Shown piece by piece: positions 46,846 through 55,158 of a DNA stretch of 64,000 bases. Source of the DNA: Chitinophagales bacterium (GTDB lineage: Bacteria; Bacteroidota; Bacteroidia; Chitinophagales; Chitinophagaceae). The notes beneath the pieces were generated by a model. It saw nothing but the letters and a program-made list of their open reading frames with translations, did not search any database and was not told the DNA's origin. The stretch spans positions 496,001 to 560,000 of the forward strand of contig JACJXP010000002.1 in NCBI GenBank assembly GCA_020636575.1, read 5' to 3'. Within the stretch, counting starts at the first letter, position 1. Every line of letters begins with the position of its first letter. A program made the position numbers and the translations under genes.

Positions 46846-48171
46846 ATGCCTACAGTTCAGCAAATAATTTTTGTACTGGTAAGTATTGCCGCTATTGGTT
46901 TGTTTGCCTACAAAGTAAAACAGATACGCCGCAATATTAACCTTGGCCGTGATGAGGACTTGAATGATAATTCAGATAAACGATGGACCAATGTGATGCT
47001 GCTGGCATTCGGGCAAAAAAAAATGTTCCGCAATCCGCTGGTAGCTGTGATGCACTTTGTGGTGTATGCCGGTTTTATCATTATCAATATTGAAGTACTG
47101 GAGATCGTATTGGATGGTATTTTAGGGACACACCGTTTATTTGCTATACCATTGGGTGCTTTCTATGATTTCCTTATCAATGCTTTTGAGATACTGGCAG
47201 TTTTGGTGATCGCAGCCTGTGCCATTTTCCTGGTTCGCAGAAATGTGATCAAACTGCGCCGCTTTATCAGTAAAGACCTTGATGGCTGGCCACGGAGCGA
47301 TGCCAATTATATTTTGATCACTGAGATCATATTAATGTCGTTGTTCCTTTTGCTGAATGCCAGCGATACTTTGTTACAATCAAGAGGTGCGGAACATTAT
47401 GCTGCTCACTCAACAGGCAATTTTATTATCTCTCAATATCTGCACCCCATCATCAATGGTTTTGGAGATAATGGATTGATGACATTGGAAAGAGGAAGCT
47501 GGTGGTTGCATATTGTAGGCATATTTGCTTTTTTGAATTACCTGCCCTACTCCAAGCACCTGCATATCATTCTTGCATTTCCAAATGCCTACTACGCTAA
47601 CCTGAAGCCGATGGGTGAAATGGAAAATATGGAATCCATCCAGAAAGAAGTGTTGTATGCTATGCAGCCGGAGCTGATCCCGACTGATGGAAGCGCTGAA
47701 GCGCCCAAAAAGTTTGGCGCAAAAGACATCATGGATCTAAGCTGGAAAAACCTGCTGGATGCATATACCTGTACAGAATGCGGCCGCTGTTCTGCTGCCT
47801 GTCCTGCCAACACAACCGGTAAATTACTTTCTCCCCGAAAGATCATGATGGATACCCGTGACAGAATGGAAGTAGTTGGAAAGAATGTGAAGCAAAATGG
47901 TGAATTTAAAGACGATGGCAGATCATTATTGCATGATTATATCAATGTGGAAGAACTAAGGGCCTGCACCACCTGTAATGCCTGTGTACAGGAATGTCCC
48001 GTTAGTATCAGTCCGCTGGATATTATTTTACAACTACGCCGTTACCTCGTAATGGAAGAAAGCAATGCCCCGCAGGAATGGAATGCCATGTTCAGCAATG
48101 TGGAGAATAATTTTGCCCCCTGGAAATTTAGCCCGGATGAAAGAGATAAGTGGGTGCAGGAACTTTCATAA
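46846..48171 (+). CDS. Membrane-bound [4Fe-4S] reductase-like protein (HdrC/GlcF-like half)
   Basis: A 441-residue integral membrane protein. Four to five helices (about 5-22, 68-90, 115-140, 155-175, 220-240) are followed by a soluble domain with two cluster motifs: CTECGRCSAACPAN and CTTCNACVQECPVS. This layout is found in electron-transfer proteins that pair with a CCG-domain subunit (like HdrDE or glycolate/lactate oxidases). The usual partner subunit is not next to it but at 53,053, after five unrelated genes. It probably passes electrons to or from the quinone pool; the donor is unknown. Confidence 0.85.
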   Translation: MPTVQQIIFVLVSIAAIGLFAYKVKQIRRNINLGRDEDLNDNSDKRWTNVMLLAFGQKKMFRNPLVAVMHFVVYAGFIIINIEVLEIVLDGILGTHRLFAIPLGAFYDFLINAFEILAVLVIAACAIFLVRRNVIKLRRFISKDLDGWPRSDANYILITEIILMSLFLLLNASDTLLQSRGAEHYAAHSTGNFIISQYLHPIINGFGDNGLMTLERGSWWLHIVGIFAFLNYLPYSKHLHIILAFPNAYYANLKPMGEMENMESIQKEVLYAMQPELIPTDGSAEAPKKFGAKDIMDLSWKNLLDAYTCTECGRCSAACPANTTGKLLSPRKIMMDTRDRMEVVGKNVKQNGEFKDDGRSLLHDYINVEELRACTTCNACVQECPVSISPLDIILQLRRYLVMEESNAPQEWNAMFSNVENNFAPWKFSPDERDKWVQELS

Positions 48172-48211
48172 GCTTCATTTGCGTTTGTCATGAAATAAGC
48201 CATCGGAATTG

Positions 48212-48219
48212 TACATTTG
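48212..48219 (+). promoter_or_regulatory. Bacteroidota -7 element (TACATTTG) of the SulP gene
   Basis: An exact TAnnTTTG match 38 nt before the ATG at 48258, with TTTG at 48184-48187 as a possible -33 box (24-nt gap). Confidence 0.55.
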
Positions 48220-48257
48220 CGGCAGCTTTTCATTAGCAACAAAGCGATCTTTCTTAT

Positions 48258-49817
48258 ATGAGCATGGTTACCCGGAGAACCCGGTTCTATTTTCTTTCTT
48301 TTCTCAAACATGACTTTAAAGCCAGTATCACTGTCTTCTTTGTAGCACTCCCTCTCTGTCTTGGCATTTCACTTGCTTCAGGAACACCAGTTTATTCAGG
48401 ACTTATCGCCGGTATCATTGGTGGTGTTATTGTTTCACTGATCAGCAAATCTCATATTAGCGTAAGCGGACCCGCAGCAGGCCTTACAGCTATCTGTGCC
48501 TCTGCCATAACTGAACTGGGTAGTATGCAGATTTTTTTTCTTTCTGTGGCCGCAGCCGGAGTTATACAGTTATTGATCGGGCTTTTCAAACTGGGAGGTT
48601 TCACACACTTTATCCCTTCGACTGTGATTAAAGGAATGCTGGCAGCGATCGGGATATTACTTATCTCAAAACAGCTTCCACTTCTCCTGGGATATGATGA
48701 AGCCGATTTTTGGTCTAAAGAGTTGTTTAATGTTTTCTCACTTGATCATGCTTTTGCCCATGTAAAAAATATTTATCAACATAGTTCGGCCGGTGCACTG
48801 ATCATTGCCCTGCTGTCGCTTGGCCTGCTTATAATCTGGAAACGAACATTTGCCAAAAAAATTCCATTTCTGCCAACATCATTTATTATAGTTGTTTTTG
48901 GAGTGCTGATGGCTTTATTCTTTAAAAATTTCATCCCGGGACTTGCTCTAAAAGATTCTCAATTTGTAAGAGTACCTCCTGATATGTTCTCAGAAATAAG
49001 GTTCCCGGAGTATCAGTCCATCTTTACAAATACAGCGATATGGAAAAATGCAGTGATCATTTGTATTGTAGCCTCGCTGGAAACATTGCTAAGTATTGAA
49101 GCTGTTGATAAACTGGATCCTTTTAATCGCATCACTCCTCAAAACAGGGAACTGATAGCCCAGGGAACGGGTAATATTGTTAGCGGATTAGTTGGGGGTA
49201 TACCCATTACTGCTGTAATTGTAAGAAGTTCTGCCAATGCAGAGGCCGGGGCCAGAACAAAACTCTCTGCATTTTTTCATGGTATCTGGCTTTTTATCCT
49301 GGTTTTCTTTGCTTCTTTTCTATTAGACCTGGTGCCGTACTGTGTACTTGCAGTCATCCTGGTAAGAACCGGTTATAACCTTGCCAAGCCCCGGATGATA
49401 CGCTCCGTATATAAACTGGGAAGGGAACAGTTTCTGCCTTTTATTGTTACACTTATCGCCATCCTGTTTACCGATCTGCTGATCGGTGTATGTATTGGAA
49501 TTGCTTATGCAGCCTGGTTTATTTTTAAGAATACCTACAAGGCTGGCTTTACAGTTGAAACCAGAAGTGCCGGTCATAATATCCATTATTATTTCAGGTT
49601 GGCTATTAATGTTAGCTTTTTAAACAAGAAAAAGCTAAAAGATGAGCTTGAAAAAATTCCTGATTACTCTATTGTAGAAATTGAAGGAAGGCATAGTGTA
49701 TACATTGACTATGATGTCATCGAGATCATTAACGAGTTCAAAACGAAAGCTCATCACAAGCATATTGAACTACGTTTAAATGGCATCCCTGATGTGGAAA
49801 CGATCGGGGCTCATTAA
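48258..49817 (+). CDS. SulP family inorganic anion transporter
   Basis: A 519-residue inner-membrane carrier of sulfate, bicarbonate or related anions. The N-terminal FFVALPLCLGISLASGTPVYSGLIAGIIGG helix (read in parts, about 22-51), the SGPAAGLTAI helix 3 and the GLVGGIPITAVIVRSSANAEAGARTK signature are characteristic; about 10-12 helices are followed by a short C-terminal STAS-like domain (about 440-515). It splits the likely Fe-S reductase pair. The substrate is not decided by the sequence. Confidence 0.9.
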   Translation: MSMVTRRTRFYFLSFLKHDFKASITVFFVALPLCLGISLASGTPVYSGLIAGIIGGVIVSLISKSHISVSGPAAGLTAICASAITELGSMQIFFLSVAAAGVIQLLIGLFKLGGFTHFIPSTVIKGMLAAIGILLISKQLPLLLGYDEADFWSKELFNVFSLDHAFAHVKNIYQHSSAGALIIALLSLGLLIIWKRTFAKKIPFLPTSFIIVVFGVLMALFFKNFIPGLALKDSQFVRVPPDMFSEIRFPEYQSIFTNTAIWKNAVIICIVASLETLLSIEAVDKLDPFNRITPQNRELIAQGTGNIVSGLVGGIPITAVIVRSSANAEAGARTKLSAFFHGIWLFILVFFASFLLDLVPYCVLAVILVRTGYNLAKPRMIRSVYKLGREQFLPFIVTLIAILFTDLLIGVCIGIAYAAWFIFKNTYKAGFTVETRSAGHNIHYYFRLAINVSFLNKKKLKDELEKIPDYSIVEIEGRHSVYIDYDVIEIINEFKTKAHHKHIELRLNGIPDVETIGAH

Positions 49818-49853
49818 TTAGTGGCTTTCGCAAGTTCTTTTTCATCTGAAGCT

Positions 49854-49896
49854 TAAAAAAATGGGTAAGTGAGATACAATGGTTCACTTACCCATT
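49854..49896 (-). terminator. Terminator of the small hypothetical gene at 49,972-50,403
   Basis: A long perfect stem (AATGGGTAAGTGA/TCACTTACCCATT, loop about 11 nt) is followed on the minus strand by a T-run (the AAAAAA at 49854-49860). It ends transcription from the opposite-strand gene and may also stop SulP, which ends 37 nt before it. Confidence 0.82.
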
Positions 49897-49971
49897 AGCA
49901 GCTGTTTTTCGCAGCCACACTTCTATTAATACACATGCAAACAACGATCAGAGGCCTGTAAGCCAAATGGC

Positions 49972-50403
49972 TTACTCGTAAAATTGTTGTGACAAAGAAT
50001 TGGAGACCACTTTATAATCTTTCTCCTTCATCACAATCTTGTATGTATTGTTAATCGCCCTAACATTCGGATTGGAAAGATGTTTCTCATCATAAGGTAT
50101 TATCATATCCGCATCGATGACAACATTTCCTGATTCATCCAGGGTTCTTTTGATCACCCTGTAGCTGAAATGCCATGGGTTCAGTTCATTCTCTTTTGTT
50201 GAATTATAAGAGTCATTGAATCCTTCAAATATCAGTTCACTGGTAAATTCAGGATGCTCTTCCAGTTTTTTGGTGATATCGATATATCTATCCATATCAG
50301 GGTCATCATGTACAATGCCACTATCAAAAACATTTTCACCATTGAGGAAAATAACAAGCCGATTGTCTACTTTTTTAACGTTGATCAGATATTGCTGTTT
50401 CAT
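49972..50403 (-). CDS. Small protein of unknown function
   Basis: A 143-residue cytosolic-looking protein with an N-terminal beta segment (MKQQYLINVKKVDNRLVIFLNGENV), acidic patches and a C-terminal Lys-rich stretch. No domain recognised. It is flanked by terminator-like structure on its 3' side and convergent with the SulP gene. Annotation is based on open frame and start ATG only. Confidence 0.6.
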   Translation of the reverse strand: MKQQYLINVKKVDNRLVIFLNGENVFDSGIVHDDPDMDRYIDITKKLEEHPEFTSELIFEGFNDSYNSTKENELNPWHFSYRVIKRTLDESGNVVIDADMIIPYDEKHLSNPNVRAINNTYKIVMKEKDYKVVSNSLSQQFYE

Positions 50404-50600
50404 AATTGATGATTTTTTGCCGGATGTAATTTTAAATCGCAGGCAAATTAGTCATGCTCATCTCATTCACAGATGACGAAAAACAGAAAAAGGGTTGATT
50501 TTTCCCCTTTTTAAAGCTGATTTGAATGCATATATCCTAAATGGATACATTAGATATTTCTGCTTATTCCTGAAAATATTTTGACCTGTTTTTCGTTATT

Positions 50601-51131
50601 ATGCCAATGAAAAAGCTTTTTTTACTCCTTATCACCACATCATTTGTATTCTTAAATTCAGATGCACAAAACCCATGGGAGCTGGGTGTGGAATACCAGC
50701 GATCCATCGGGCAGGGCTTTAGTGACCACATCGGCGGTGTTCGCTATGAAAGTTTTAGCGGCAAAGGAAGTTTTAGTGTAGGCATCCAGTACCAGTTCTC
50801 TTCTAAAAAATCTTACTCAGTATCCAAAGGGTATGCACTATATGCCGGTTATCGTTATGCATTTGGAAAGATCACTACTGGCAATAATCCATTTATCGGG
50901 GCCAGGGTCCGTTTCTCCTTACAGAATTTTGATGGCAAGACATCGTTGAACAGTTTACTCATCACTCCATCAGCTGAAGCAGGTTACCATTTTGTATTTG
51001 CCAAAAGAATAGCTGCAGCGCCATATCTTGGTTATGGCTATACCCTCAAATTGAGCAAGGATTATAATTCGCTGGATGAAGATGTGGGTACCCGTTTTTT
51101 ACCGGGCATTTCAGCTTCTTATCGTTTTTAA
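50601..51131 (+). CDS. Small outer-membrane beta-barrel protein
   Basis: A 176-residue exported protein with a signal peptide (MKKLFLLLITTSFVFLNSDAQ) and strong alternation of aromatic and small residues typical of a small barrel: YALYAGYRYAFG, FIGARVRFSLQNF, YHFVFAKRIAAAPYLGYGY, ending with Phe (SASYRF) as required for barrel insertion. Two ATGs (50601 and 50607) are in frame, and either gives the same signal. No OmpA/W specific domain is recognised. Confidence 0.78.
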   Translation: MPMKKLFLLLITTSFVFLNSDAQNPWELGVEYQRSIGQGFSDHIGGVRYESFSGKGSFSVGIQYQFSSKKSYSVSKGYALYAGYRYAFGKITTGNNPFIGARVRFSLQNFDGKTSLNSLLITPSAEAGYHFVFAKRIAAAPYLGYGYTLKLSKDYNSLDEDVGTRFLPGISASYRF

Positions 51132-51141
51132 ACCGTTGGGG

Positions 51142-51837
51142 TTACTCTACCAGGTTCTTCTCAAAATCAGGGATGCTATCTTCCGGGTGCTCCAGGTTAT
51201 GTGCAGAGTCTTTCTTTTTCAATATCCGCCACAATTGTATCAGGGCAGTGATGGCAAAAATGCCACCAATGATCCAGTTCAGGATGTGCTGGTTATTACT
51301 GATCCGGTTGGCGATCAGCATACCGCCAAAAATAAAAACACAATTGCCGATAAAAGTGCCGATGCCTATACCTACGATATAAGAATTATAATGATCCTTT
51401 CTCGGCAACAATATTTTTTTAGTGAATAAGACAGTACTCCAGCCAAACCAGAAAGGTATCTGCACCGGGTTTACTGCACTCATGACCATACCCAATAAAA
51501 ACTTAGGCAAGGGACTATCCAACACAAAATTCTTTTGTGAAGTAGGATGTAAGGCTGCATAGAAACTGGCTGTAGCCAGTGCAAGGACAATCAGCAAGGT
51601 GACCCATTCCAGTGCTTTGAGTACTTTTTCCTGTTTCCTTATCCAATCCATCGCTACCAATGAAATGCGTACATAGATGATCTCAACGATAAGGGAGCCG
51701 AGTGCAAAAAGCATGGCGGCTGTAATACCACTGGAAACAGATATCTGCATGGCCGCTATATTCAGTGTACCTAACGGTAAGGAACCGAGGAAACTGACCA
51801 GCATACCGGTGAAAAAAATCTTCATCAATGGCCGCAT
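51142..51837 (-). CDS. LysE/RhtB-type amino-acid exporter
   Basis: A six-helix inner-membrane exporter of the LysE superfamily; the N-terminal GMLVSFLGSLPLGTLNIAAMQ helix (about 10-30) carries the family's PG-like motif, and later NPVQIPFWFGW and GIGTFIGNCVFIFGG helices follow. The open frame runs to TTG 51852, but ATG 51837 (or 51825) is favoured because a TATTTTCG element lies just upstream. The substrate is unknown. Confidence 0.82.
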   Translation of the reverse strand: MRPLMKIFFTGMLVSFLGSLPLGTLNIAAMQISVSSGITAAMLFALGSLIVEIIYVRISLVAMDWIRKQEKVLKALEWVTLLIVLALATASFYAALHPTSQKNFVLDSPLPKFLLGMVMSAVNPVQIPFWFGWSTVLFTKKILLPRKDHYNSYIVGIGIGTFIGNCVFIFGGMLIANRISNNQHILNWIIGGIFAITALIQLWRILKKKDSAHNLEHPEDSIPDFEKNLVE

Positions 51838-51841
51838 GCAA

Positions 51842-51849
51842 CGAAAATA
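51842..51849 (-). promoter_or_regulatory. Probable -7 element (TATTTTCG) of the LysE-type exporter
   Basis: The minus strand carries TATTTTCG followed by 4 nt and the ATG at 51837, the same layout as purC, so a leaderless message is predicted. Confidence 0.45.
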
Positions 51850-51931
51850 CAAAGGAATGAACAGGAATAAAACCCGGAATGCAAATACAGCTACGGCAAC
51901 CCGGTATTATTTATAACCAGGAAAGGAAATA

Positions 51932-52969
51932 TCAATCGTATTCCTCCAGAAGTTTAAAATGTTTTCTTGCATCTTTCAAAAACCGCCAGCCTTTTTTGAA
52001 CGACCAGTAAGGTGTACCGTTCTGGTGATTATAACGGCTGATCTTATATAATGCTTTCCAGTGTTGCAGAATGGTACCATAAGCTTTCCAGATGCTCATA
52101 CCACAATCATAAATATGATTAGGCTCAGCACCACATCCGTTGAACTCAAGTATCATAAAATTCTTTCCTGCCTTCATATCTTCTATGGAAGTTGTTTTAA
52201 TATCATAACGGCCGTAATAAAATTTATCTGTGTAATGGCTCAATTCATCAAATACCTGATGCAGCTGCTCATCAATTTCTTTGTGCAGATTTGTAAAGTG
52301 AGCTCCCCTGTTATGATTCCCGGCATAAGAAAGATAAAAGACCTCACCTGATGGTATCACCCTGTCGAACCGATGTCCATGCCTGTGTTCCATTTCTTCC
52401 ATCCTGAATTTGGCCCGGGGATGCTCGGCGATCAATTGTTTTAATGTGGAATTACCATCCCCTACCACCTGCAGCAATTCTTTATGTATAAATCCGCTTA
52501 CTGTTCCTTTATTCTCCCATGGATAGCGATAATAAAACACACTTACTTCAACAGGCAGTTCTATCAGGTCCTGCACAATATATTCCACTGGTATCCTTTC
52601 GTGGTATTTATGCAGTTGTTCCTCATTATCAATTTTCCTGAAAAGTATTCCTTTCATACCCACATCAGGCTTTACAATGAAGGGAAAAGTAAAACCGGCT
52701 TCACTAACCTTCTTTTTTACTTCGTCAAAAGGCCAGTCATGCATGATATAGATCGTACGGGGAACAAGTTGTGGTGGTAGCTGGTCATACATTTCTTTTT
52801 TCCCCTCACCCTCAAAACCACCAAAAGTGATAGTAGGATTAGAAGAACTAAAATACCAGAAGGAGCCGCTCCTGATACAATACCATAACCATACGGGGCC
52901 GATCGGGAAATAGAGTAAATAAAAATTCCACAGTTCCCAATTGGTGAGTTTTTGAAAAAATTTTCTCAT
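51932..52969 (-). CDS. ATP-grasp enzyme of unknown substrate
   Basis: A 345-residue ATP-grasp ligase related to D-Ala-D-Ala-ligase-like and carboxylate-amine ligase families. A hydrophobic N-terminal helix (about 15-40, YLLYFPIGPVWLWYCI) is unusual. The ATP-binding strand FPFIVKPDVGMKG, the VVGDGNSTL loop, GHRFDRVIPSG and the metal site YGRYDIKTTS to ILEFNGCGAEPNH are present. The small domain usually binding an amino acid is not clear. The reaction is probably formation of an amide from an acyl phosphate; substrate unknown. Confidence 0.75.
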   Translation of the reverse strand: MRKFFQKLTNWELWNFYLLYFPIGPVWLWYCIRSGSFWYFSSSNPTITFGGFEGEGKKEMYDQLPPQLVPRTIYIMHDWPFDEVKKKVSEAGFTFPFIVKPDVGMKGILFRKIDNEEQLHKYHERIPVEYIVQDLIELPVEVSVFYYRYPWENKGTVSGFIHKELLQVVGDGNSTLKQLIAEHPRAKFRMEEMEHRHGHRFDRVIPSGEVFYLSYAGNHNRGAHFTNLHKEIDEQLHQVFDELSHYTDKFYYGRYDIKTTSIEDMKAGKNFMILEFNGCGAEPNHIYDCGMSIWKAYGTILQHWKALYKISRYNHQNGTPYWSFKKGWRFLKDARKHFKLLEEYD

Positions 52970-53028
52970 TGATCAGTGAAACAAAATAAAGCAAAGAAAA
53001 TCACACCGCCATAAAAACACAATTTGTT

Positions 53029-53036
53029 TAGTTTTG
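53029..53036 (+). promoter_or_regulatory. Bacteroidota -7 element (TAGTTTTG) upstream of the Fe-S CCG-domain gene
   Basis: An exact TAnnTTTG match 16 nt before the ATG at 53053. No clear -33 box is seen. Confidence 0.5.
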
Positions 53037-53052
53037 AAACAAATTACCCGAT

Positions 53053-53835
53053 ATGCATGTACCAGTAATGGCAGAATTGTTTGCAGAAGGAAAAAGCCCC
53101 GAGATCTTATTCTGGGTAGGCTGTGCCGGAAGTTTTGATCAGCGGGCACAGAAGATCACCAAAGCTTTTGTGACCATCCTGGACAAAGCAGGTATCAGCT
53201 ACGCTATTTTAGGAAAAGAAGAAATGTGCACCGGCGACCCGGTAAGACGGGCGGGCAATGAATTCATGTTCCAGATGATGGCTTACCAGAATATCCAGGT
53301 ATTGAATAACTATGGTATCAAAAAAATAGTAACGGCCTGCCCGCATTGTTTCAACACACTAAAAAATGAGTATCCGGAACTGGGTGGTAATTACGAAGTG
53401 ATACATCATACCACACTATTGCAGCAGTTGATTGATGAAGGAAAGATCAAACTAAAAGAAGGCGGCAGCTTTAAAGGCAAAAAAATTACTTACCATGACA
53501 GCTGCTACCTGGGCCGTGCCAATGATATTTATGAAGCGCCGAGAAAAGTACTGGAAGCGCTGGACGCAGAACTGGCTGAAATGAAAAGATGCCGGAGCAA
53601 AGGATTATGCTGCGGCGCCGGTGGTGCACAAATGTTCAAGGAAGAGGAAAAAGGTGATACCCGTATCAATATTGACCGGAGCAATGAAGCTATTGCGACC
53701 GGTGCTGATGTGATCGCAGCTGCCTGCCCATTTTGTAATACTATGATGACGGACGGGGTAAAACTGGCTGAAAAAGAAGAAAGCATCAAGGTATATGATG
53801 TGGCCGAACTGATCGCTGCTGACCTTTCAGACTGA
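53053..53835 (+). CDS. (Fe-S)-binding protein with two CCG domains (HdrB/LldE-like)
   Basis: A 260-residue cytosolic subunit with two CCG motifs: WVGCAGSFDQRA, GDPVRRAGNE and TACPHCFNTLKNEYP, then the second half with HDSCYLGR, KGLCCGAGGAQMF and AACPFCNTMM. Such CX(n)CCGX(n)CXXC domains hold an unusual [4Fe-4S] cluster that splits electrons between donors. The natural partner is the membrane Fe-S protein at 46,846; in many relatives the two genes are adjacent. Its 3' end overlaps the next gene by 9 nt, tail to tail. Confidence 0.88.
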   Translation: MHVPVMAELFAEGKSPEILFWVGCAGSFDQRAQKITKAFVTILDKAGISYAILGKEEMCTGDPVRRAGNEFMFQMMAYQNIQVLNNYGIKKIVTACPHCFNTLKNEYPELGGNYEVIHHTTLLQQLIDEGKIKLKEGGSFKGKKITYHDSCYLGRANDIYEAPRKVLEALDAELAEMKRCRSKGLCCGAGGAQMFKEEEKGDTRINIDRSNEAIATGADVIAAACPFCNTMMTDGVKLAEKEESIKVYDVAELIAADLSD

Positions 53836-54195
53836 AGTATTACTCAACCGTAAATATTCTTCCACTTCGATGGCTTCTCTTAGCCTGCCTTTGGGTACTG
53901 GTACAACAATATCGTATAACCGGTTGCTCATTTCATACCGGATGTTCAGCACATTCAGCGCATTTTCTTCCCGCAAGGAAACATCCATCAGCCTGCATTG
54001 ATTATTCTGGAAGGTTTGGGGTGCATTATTGATCCACACCTCGTTAGTCCCTATTCTTACCCTGGCAGAACTTCTTAATGAAAGGTTTTTGAAATAAAAA
54101 CGCAATCGTCCCCACAAGCCTTTTTTGTAGCGGGCTTCCCAGCGGCGGAACCTTGCCCACTCTTCAGATGAATAATCCCAGTTTACTGGTAACAT
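53827..54195 (-). CDS. Small protein of unknown function
   Basis: A 122-residue cytosolic protein from ATG 54195 (the longest frame begins at a TTG at 54210). It starts LPVNWDYSSEEWARFRRWE, then a basic stretch (KKGLWGRLRFYFKN) and a beta-rich middle (VRIGTNEVWINNAPQTF, ALNVLNIRYEM). No family recognised. It is convergent with the CCG gene with a 9-nt overlap and divergent from the next gene. Confidence 0.65.
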   Translation of the reverse strand: MLPVNWDYSSEEWARFRRWEARYKKGLWGRLRFYFKNLSLRSSARVRIGTNEVWINNAPQTFQNNQCRLMDVSLREENALNVLNIRYEMSNRLYDIVVPVPKGRLREAIEVEEYLRLSNTSV

Positions 54196-54232
54196 GTTTG
54201 CTTTGTTCAATTTTCGCTGATAAATTTTAAGC

Positions 54233-54240
54233 TAATTTCG
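54233..54240 (+). promoter_or_regulatory. Probable -7 element (TAATTTCG) with N4-ATG spacing
   Basis: TAATTTCG ends 4 nt before the ATG at 54245, the same geometry as purC and the LysE-type exporter, predicting a leaderless transcript. Confidence 0.4.
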
Positions 54241-54244
54241 CAGT

Positions 54245-54763
54245 ATGAATCTTGAGTACAAATACCTCCTTCAGGGTAATTTTCATCCAACCTCCCGGGT
54301 ATGGGTGTACCAGTGCAACCGGCTTTTTAGTATGGGAGAAGCGCTGGAAATTGAAGAAATGCTGAATGATTTTGCTGCCCAATGGCAGAGCCATGGTGTT
54401 CCCGTAAAAGGAGCAGCACATTTATTCTTTGGGCAATTTATCATATTGATGGCTGATGAAACAGCTACCGGGGTGAGTGGTTGCAGTACTGATAGCTCTG
54501 TAAGATTGATAAAGGATATCGAACAAAGATTTACAGTGAATATGTTTGACAGAACTACACTGGCTTTTGTAGTAAAAGATAAAGTGCAGTTACTACCGCT
54601 TTCCCAGTTACAATATGCATTTGATAATCAATTTATCAATAGCGATACTTTATACTTTAATAACCTGGTGCAAACAAAAGAAGAATTGGAGAATAACTGG
54701 ATCGTTCCTGTTCATAAAAGCTGGCTGGCAAAAAAAATATCCACTGAAAAAACGGCTTCGTAA
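54245..54763 (+). CDS. Conserved Bacteroidota protein (so-called ABC transporter ATPase, no ATPase motifs)
   Basis: A 172-residue cytosolic protein with the conserved start SRVWVYQCNRLFSMGEALEIEE, then WQSHGVPVKGAAHLFFGQFIILMADE, VSGCSTDSSVRLIKDIE and a C-terminal LYFNNLVQTKEELENNW stretch. Relatives are sometimes labelled ABC transporter ATPase, but no Walker A, signature or Walker B is present, so this label should not be used. Function unknown; it lies immediately upstream of tRNA-Gly. Confidence 0.78.
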   Translation: MNLEYKYLLQGNFHPTSRVWVYQCNRLFSMGEALEIEEMLNDFAAQWQSHGVPVKGAAHLFFGQFIILMADETATGVSGCSTDSSVRLIKDIEQRFTVNMFDRTTLAFVVKDKVQLLPLSQLQYAFDNQFINSDTLYFNNLVQTKEELENNWIVPVHKSWLAKKISTEKTAS

Positions 54764-54810
54764 ATTAGTTGTATAAAAGCTGTCAGCACTCACCTTATGA
54801 AACATTTTAA

Positions 54811-54883
54811 GCGGAAGTAGCTCAACTGGTAGAGCGACAGCTTCCCAAGCTGTAGGCAGCGGGTTCGACCCCCGTCTTCCGCT
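54811..54883 (+). tRNA. tRNA-Gly (CCC)
   Basis: Complete cloverleaf, 73 nt: acceptor GCGGAAG/CTTCCGC, D-arm GCTC-AACTGGTA-GAGC, anticodon stem ACAGC/GCTGT around TTCCCAA (anticodon CCC) and T-arm GCGGG-TTCGACC-CCCGT. The discriminator is T (U). CCA is not encoded. Its last 14 nt plus 5 downstream bases (54870-54888) are repeated exactly at 55205-55223, enclosing the GIY-YIG gene. Confidence 0.97.
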
Positions 54884-54888
54884 CTTTT
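54870..54888 (+). repeat. Left copy of 19-bp direct repeat (tRNA-Gly 3' end)
   Basis: CCCCGTCTTCCGCTCTTTT; the first 14 nt are the tRNA 3' strand of the T-stem/acceptor and discriminator, the last 5 lie beyond the tRNA. The right copy is identical and 335 nt downstream; the flanking bases differ on both sides (C versus A before, G versus C after). Confidence 0.85.
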
Positions 54889-54890
54889 GT

Positions 54891-55136
54891 ATGTTTTATG
54901 TATACATCCTTTTCAGCGAAGGTTTTGACCGATTCTATATTGGACAAACCAACGATATTGAGAATAGAATAGCAAGGCATAATTCAGGGATGGAAAAATC
55001 AACTTCACCTTATGTCCCTTGGAGTATTGTTTGTGTTATCGAAAAAGGTTCAAGAAGTGAGTCAATGATCCTAGAACGAAAACTTAAAAATCTAAACCGA
55101 TTAAAACTTATCAGATTTATTGAGAAATATACATAA
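54891..55136 (+). CDS. Small GIY-YIG nuclease-like protein (UPF0213 type)
   Basis: An 81-residue single-domain GIY-YIG protein. The family motif VYILF/YIGQT (4-20), the Arg in RIARHN (about 27-32) and the Glu in ERKLKN near 65 (catalytic metal ligand) are all present; there is no DNA-binding extension. Such small proteins cut DNA in homing or repair, or have unknown roles. The ATG lies only 7 nt after tRNA-Gly with no terminator between, so it may be read from the tRNA promoter. The 19-bp repeat on both sides supports a mobile cassette. Confidence 0.85.
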   Translation: MFYVYILFSEGFDRFYIGQTNDIENRIARHNSGMEKSTSPYVPWSIVCVIEKGSRSESMILERKLKNLNRLKLIRFIEKYT

Positions 55137-55158
55137 GAAAAGTTTCTGATGGTTCGAG

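Noticed and set aside
54245..54763. ABC transporter ATPase label for the gene before tRNA-Gly
   Set aside because: No Walker A, signature or Walker B motif is present.
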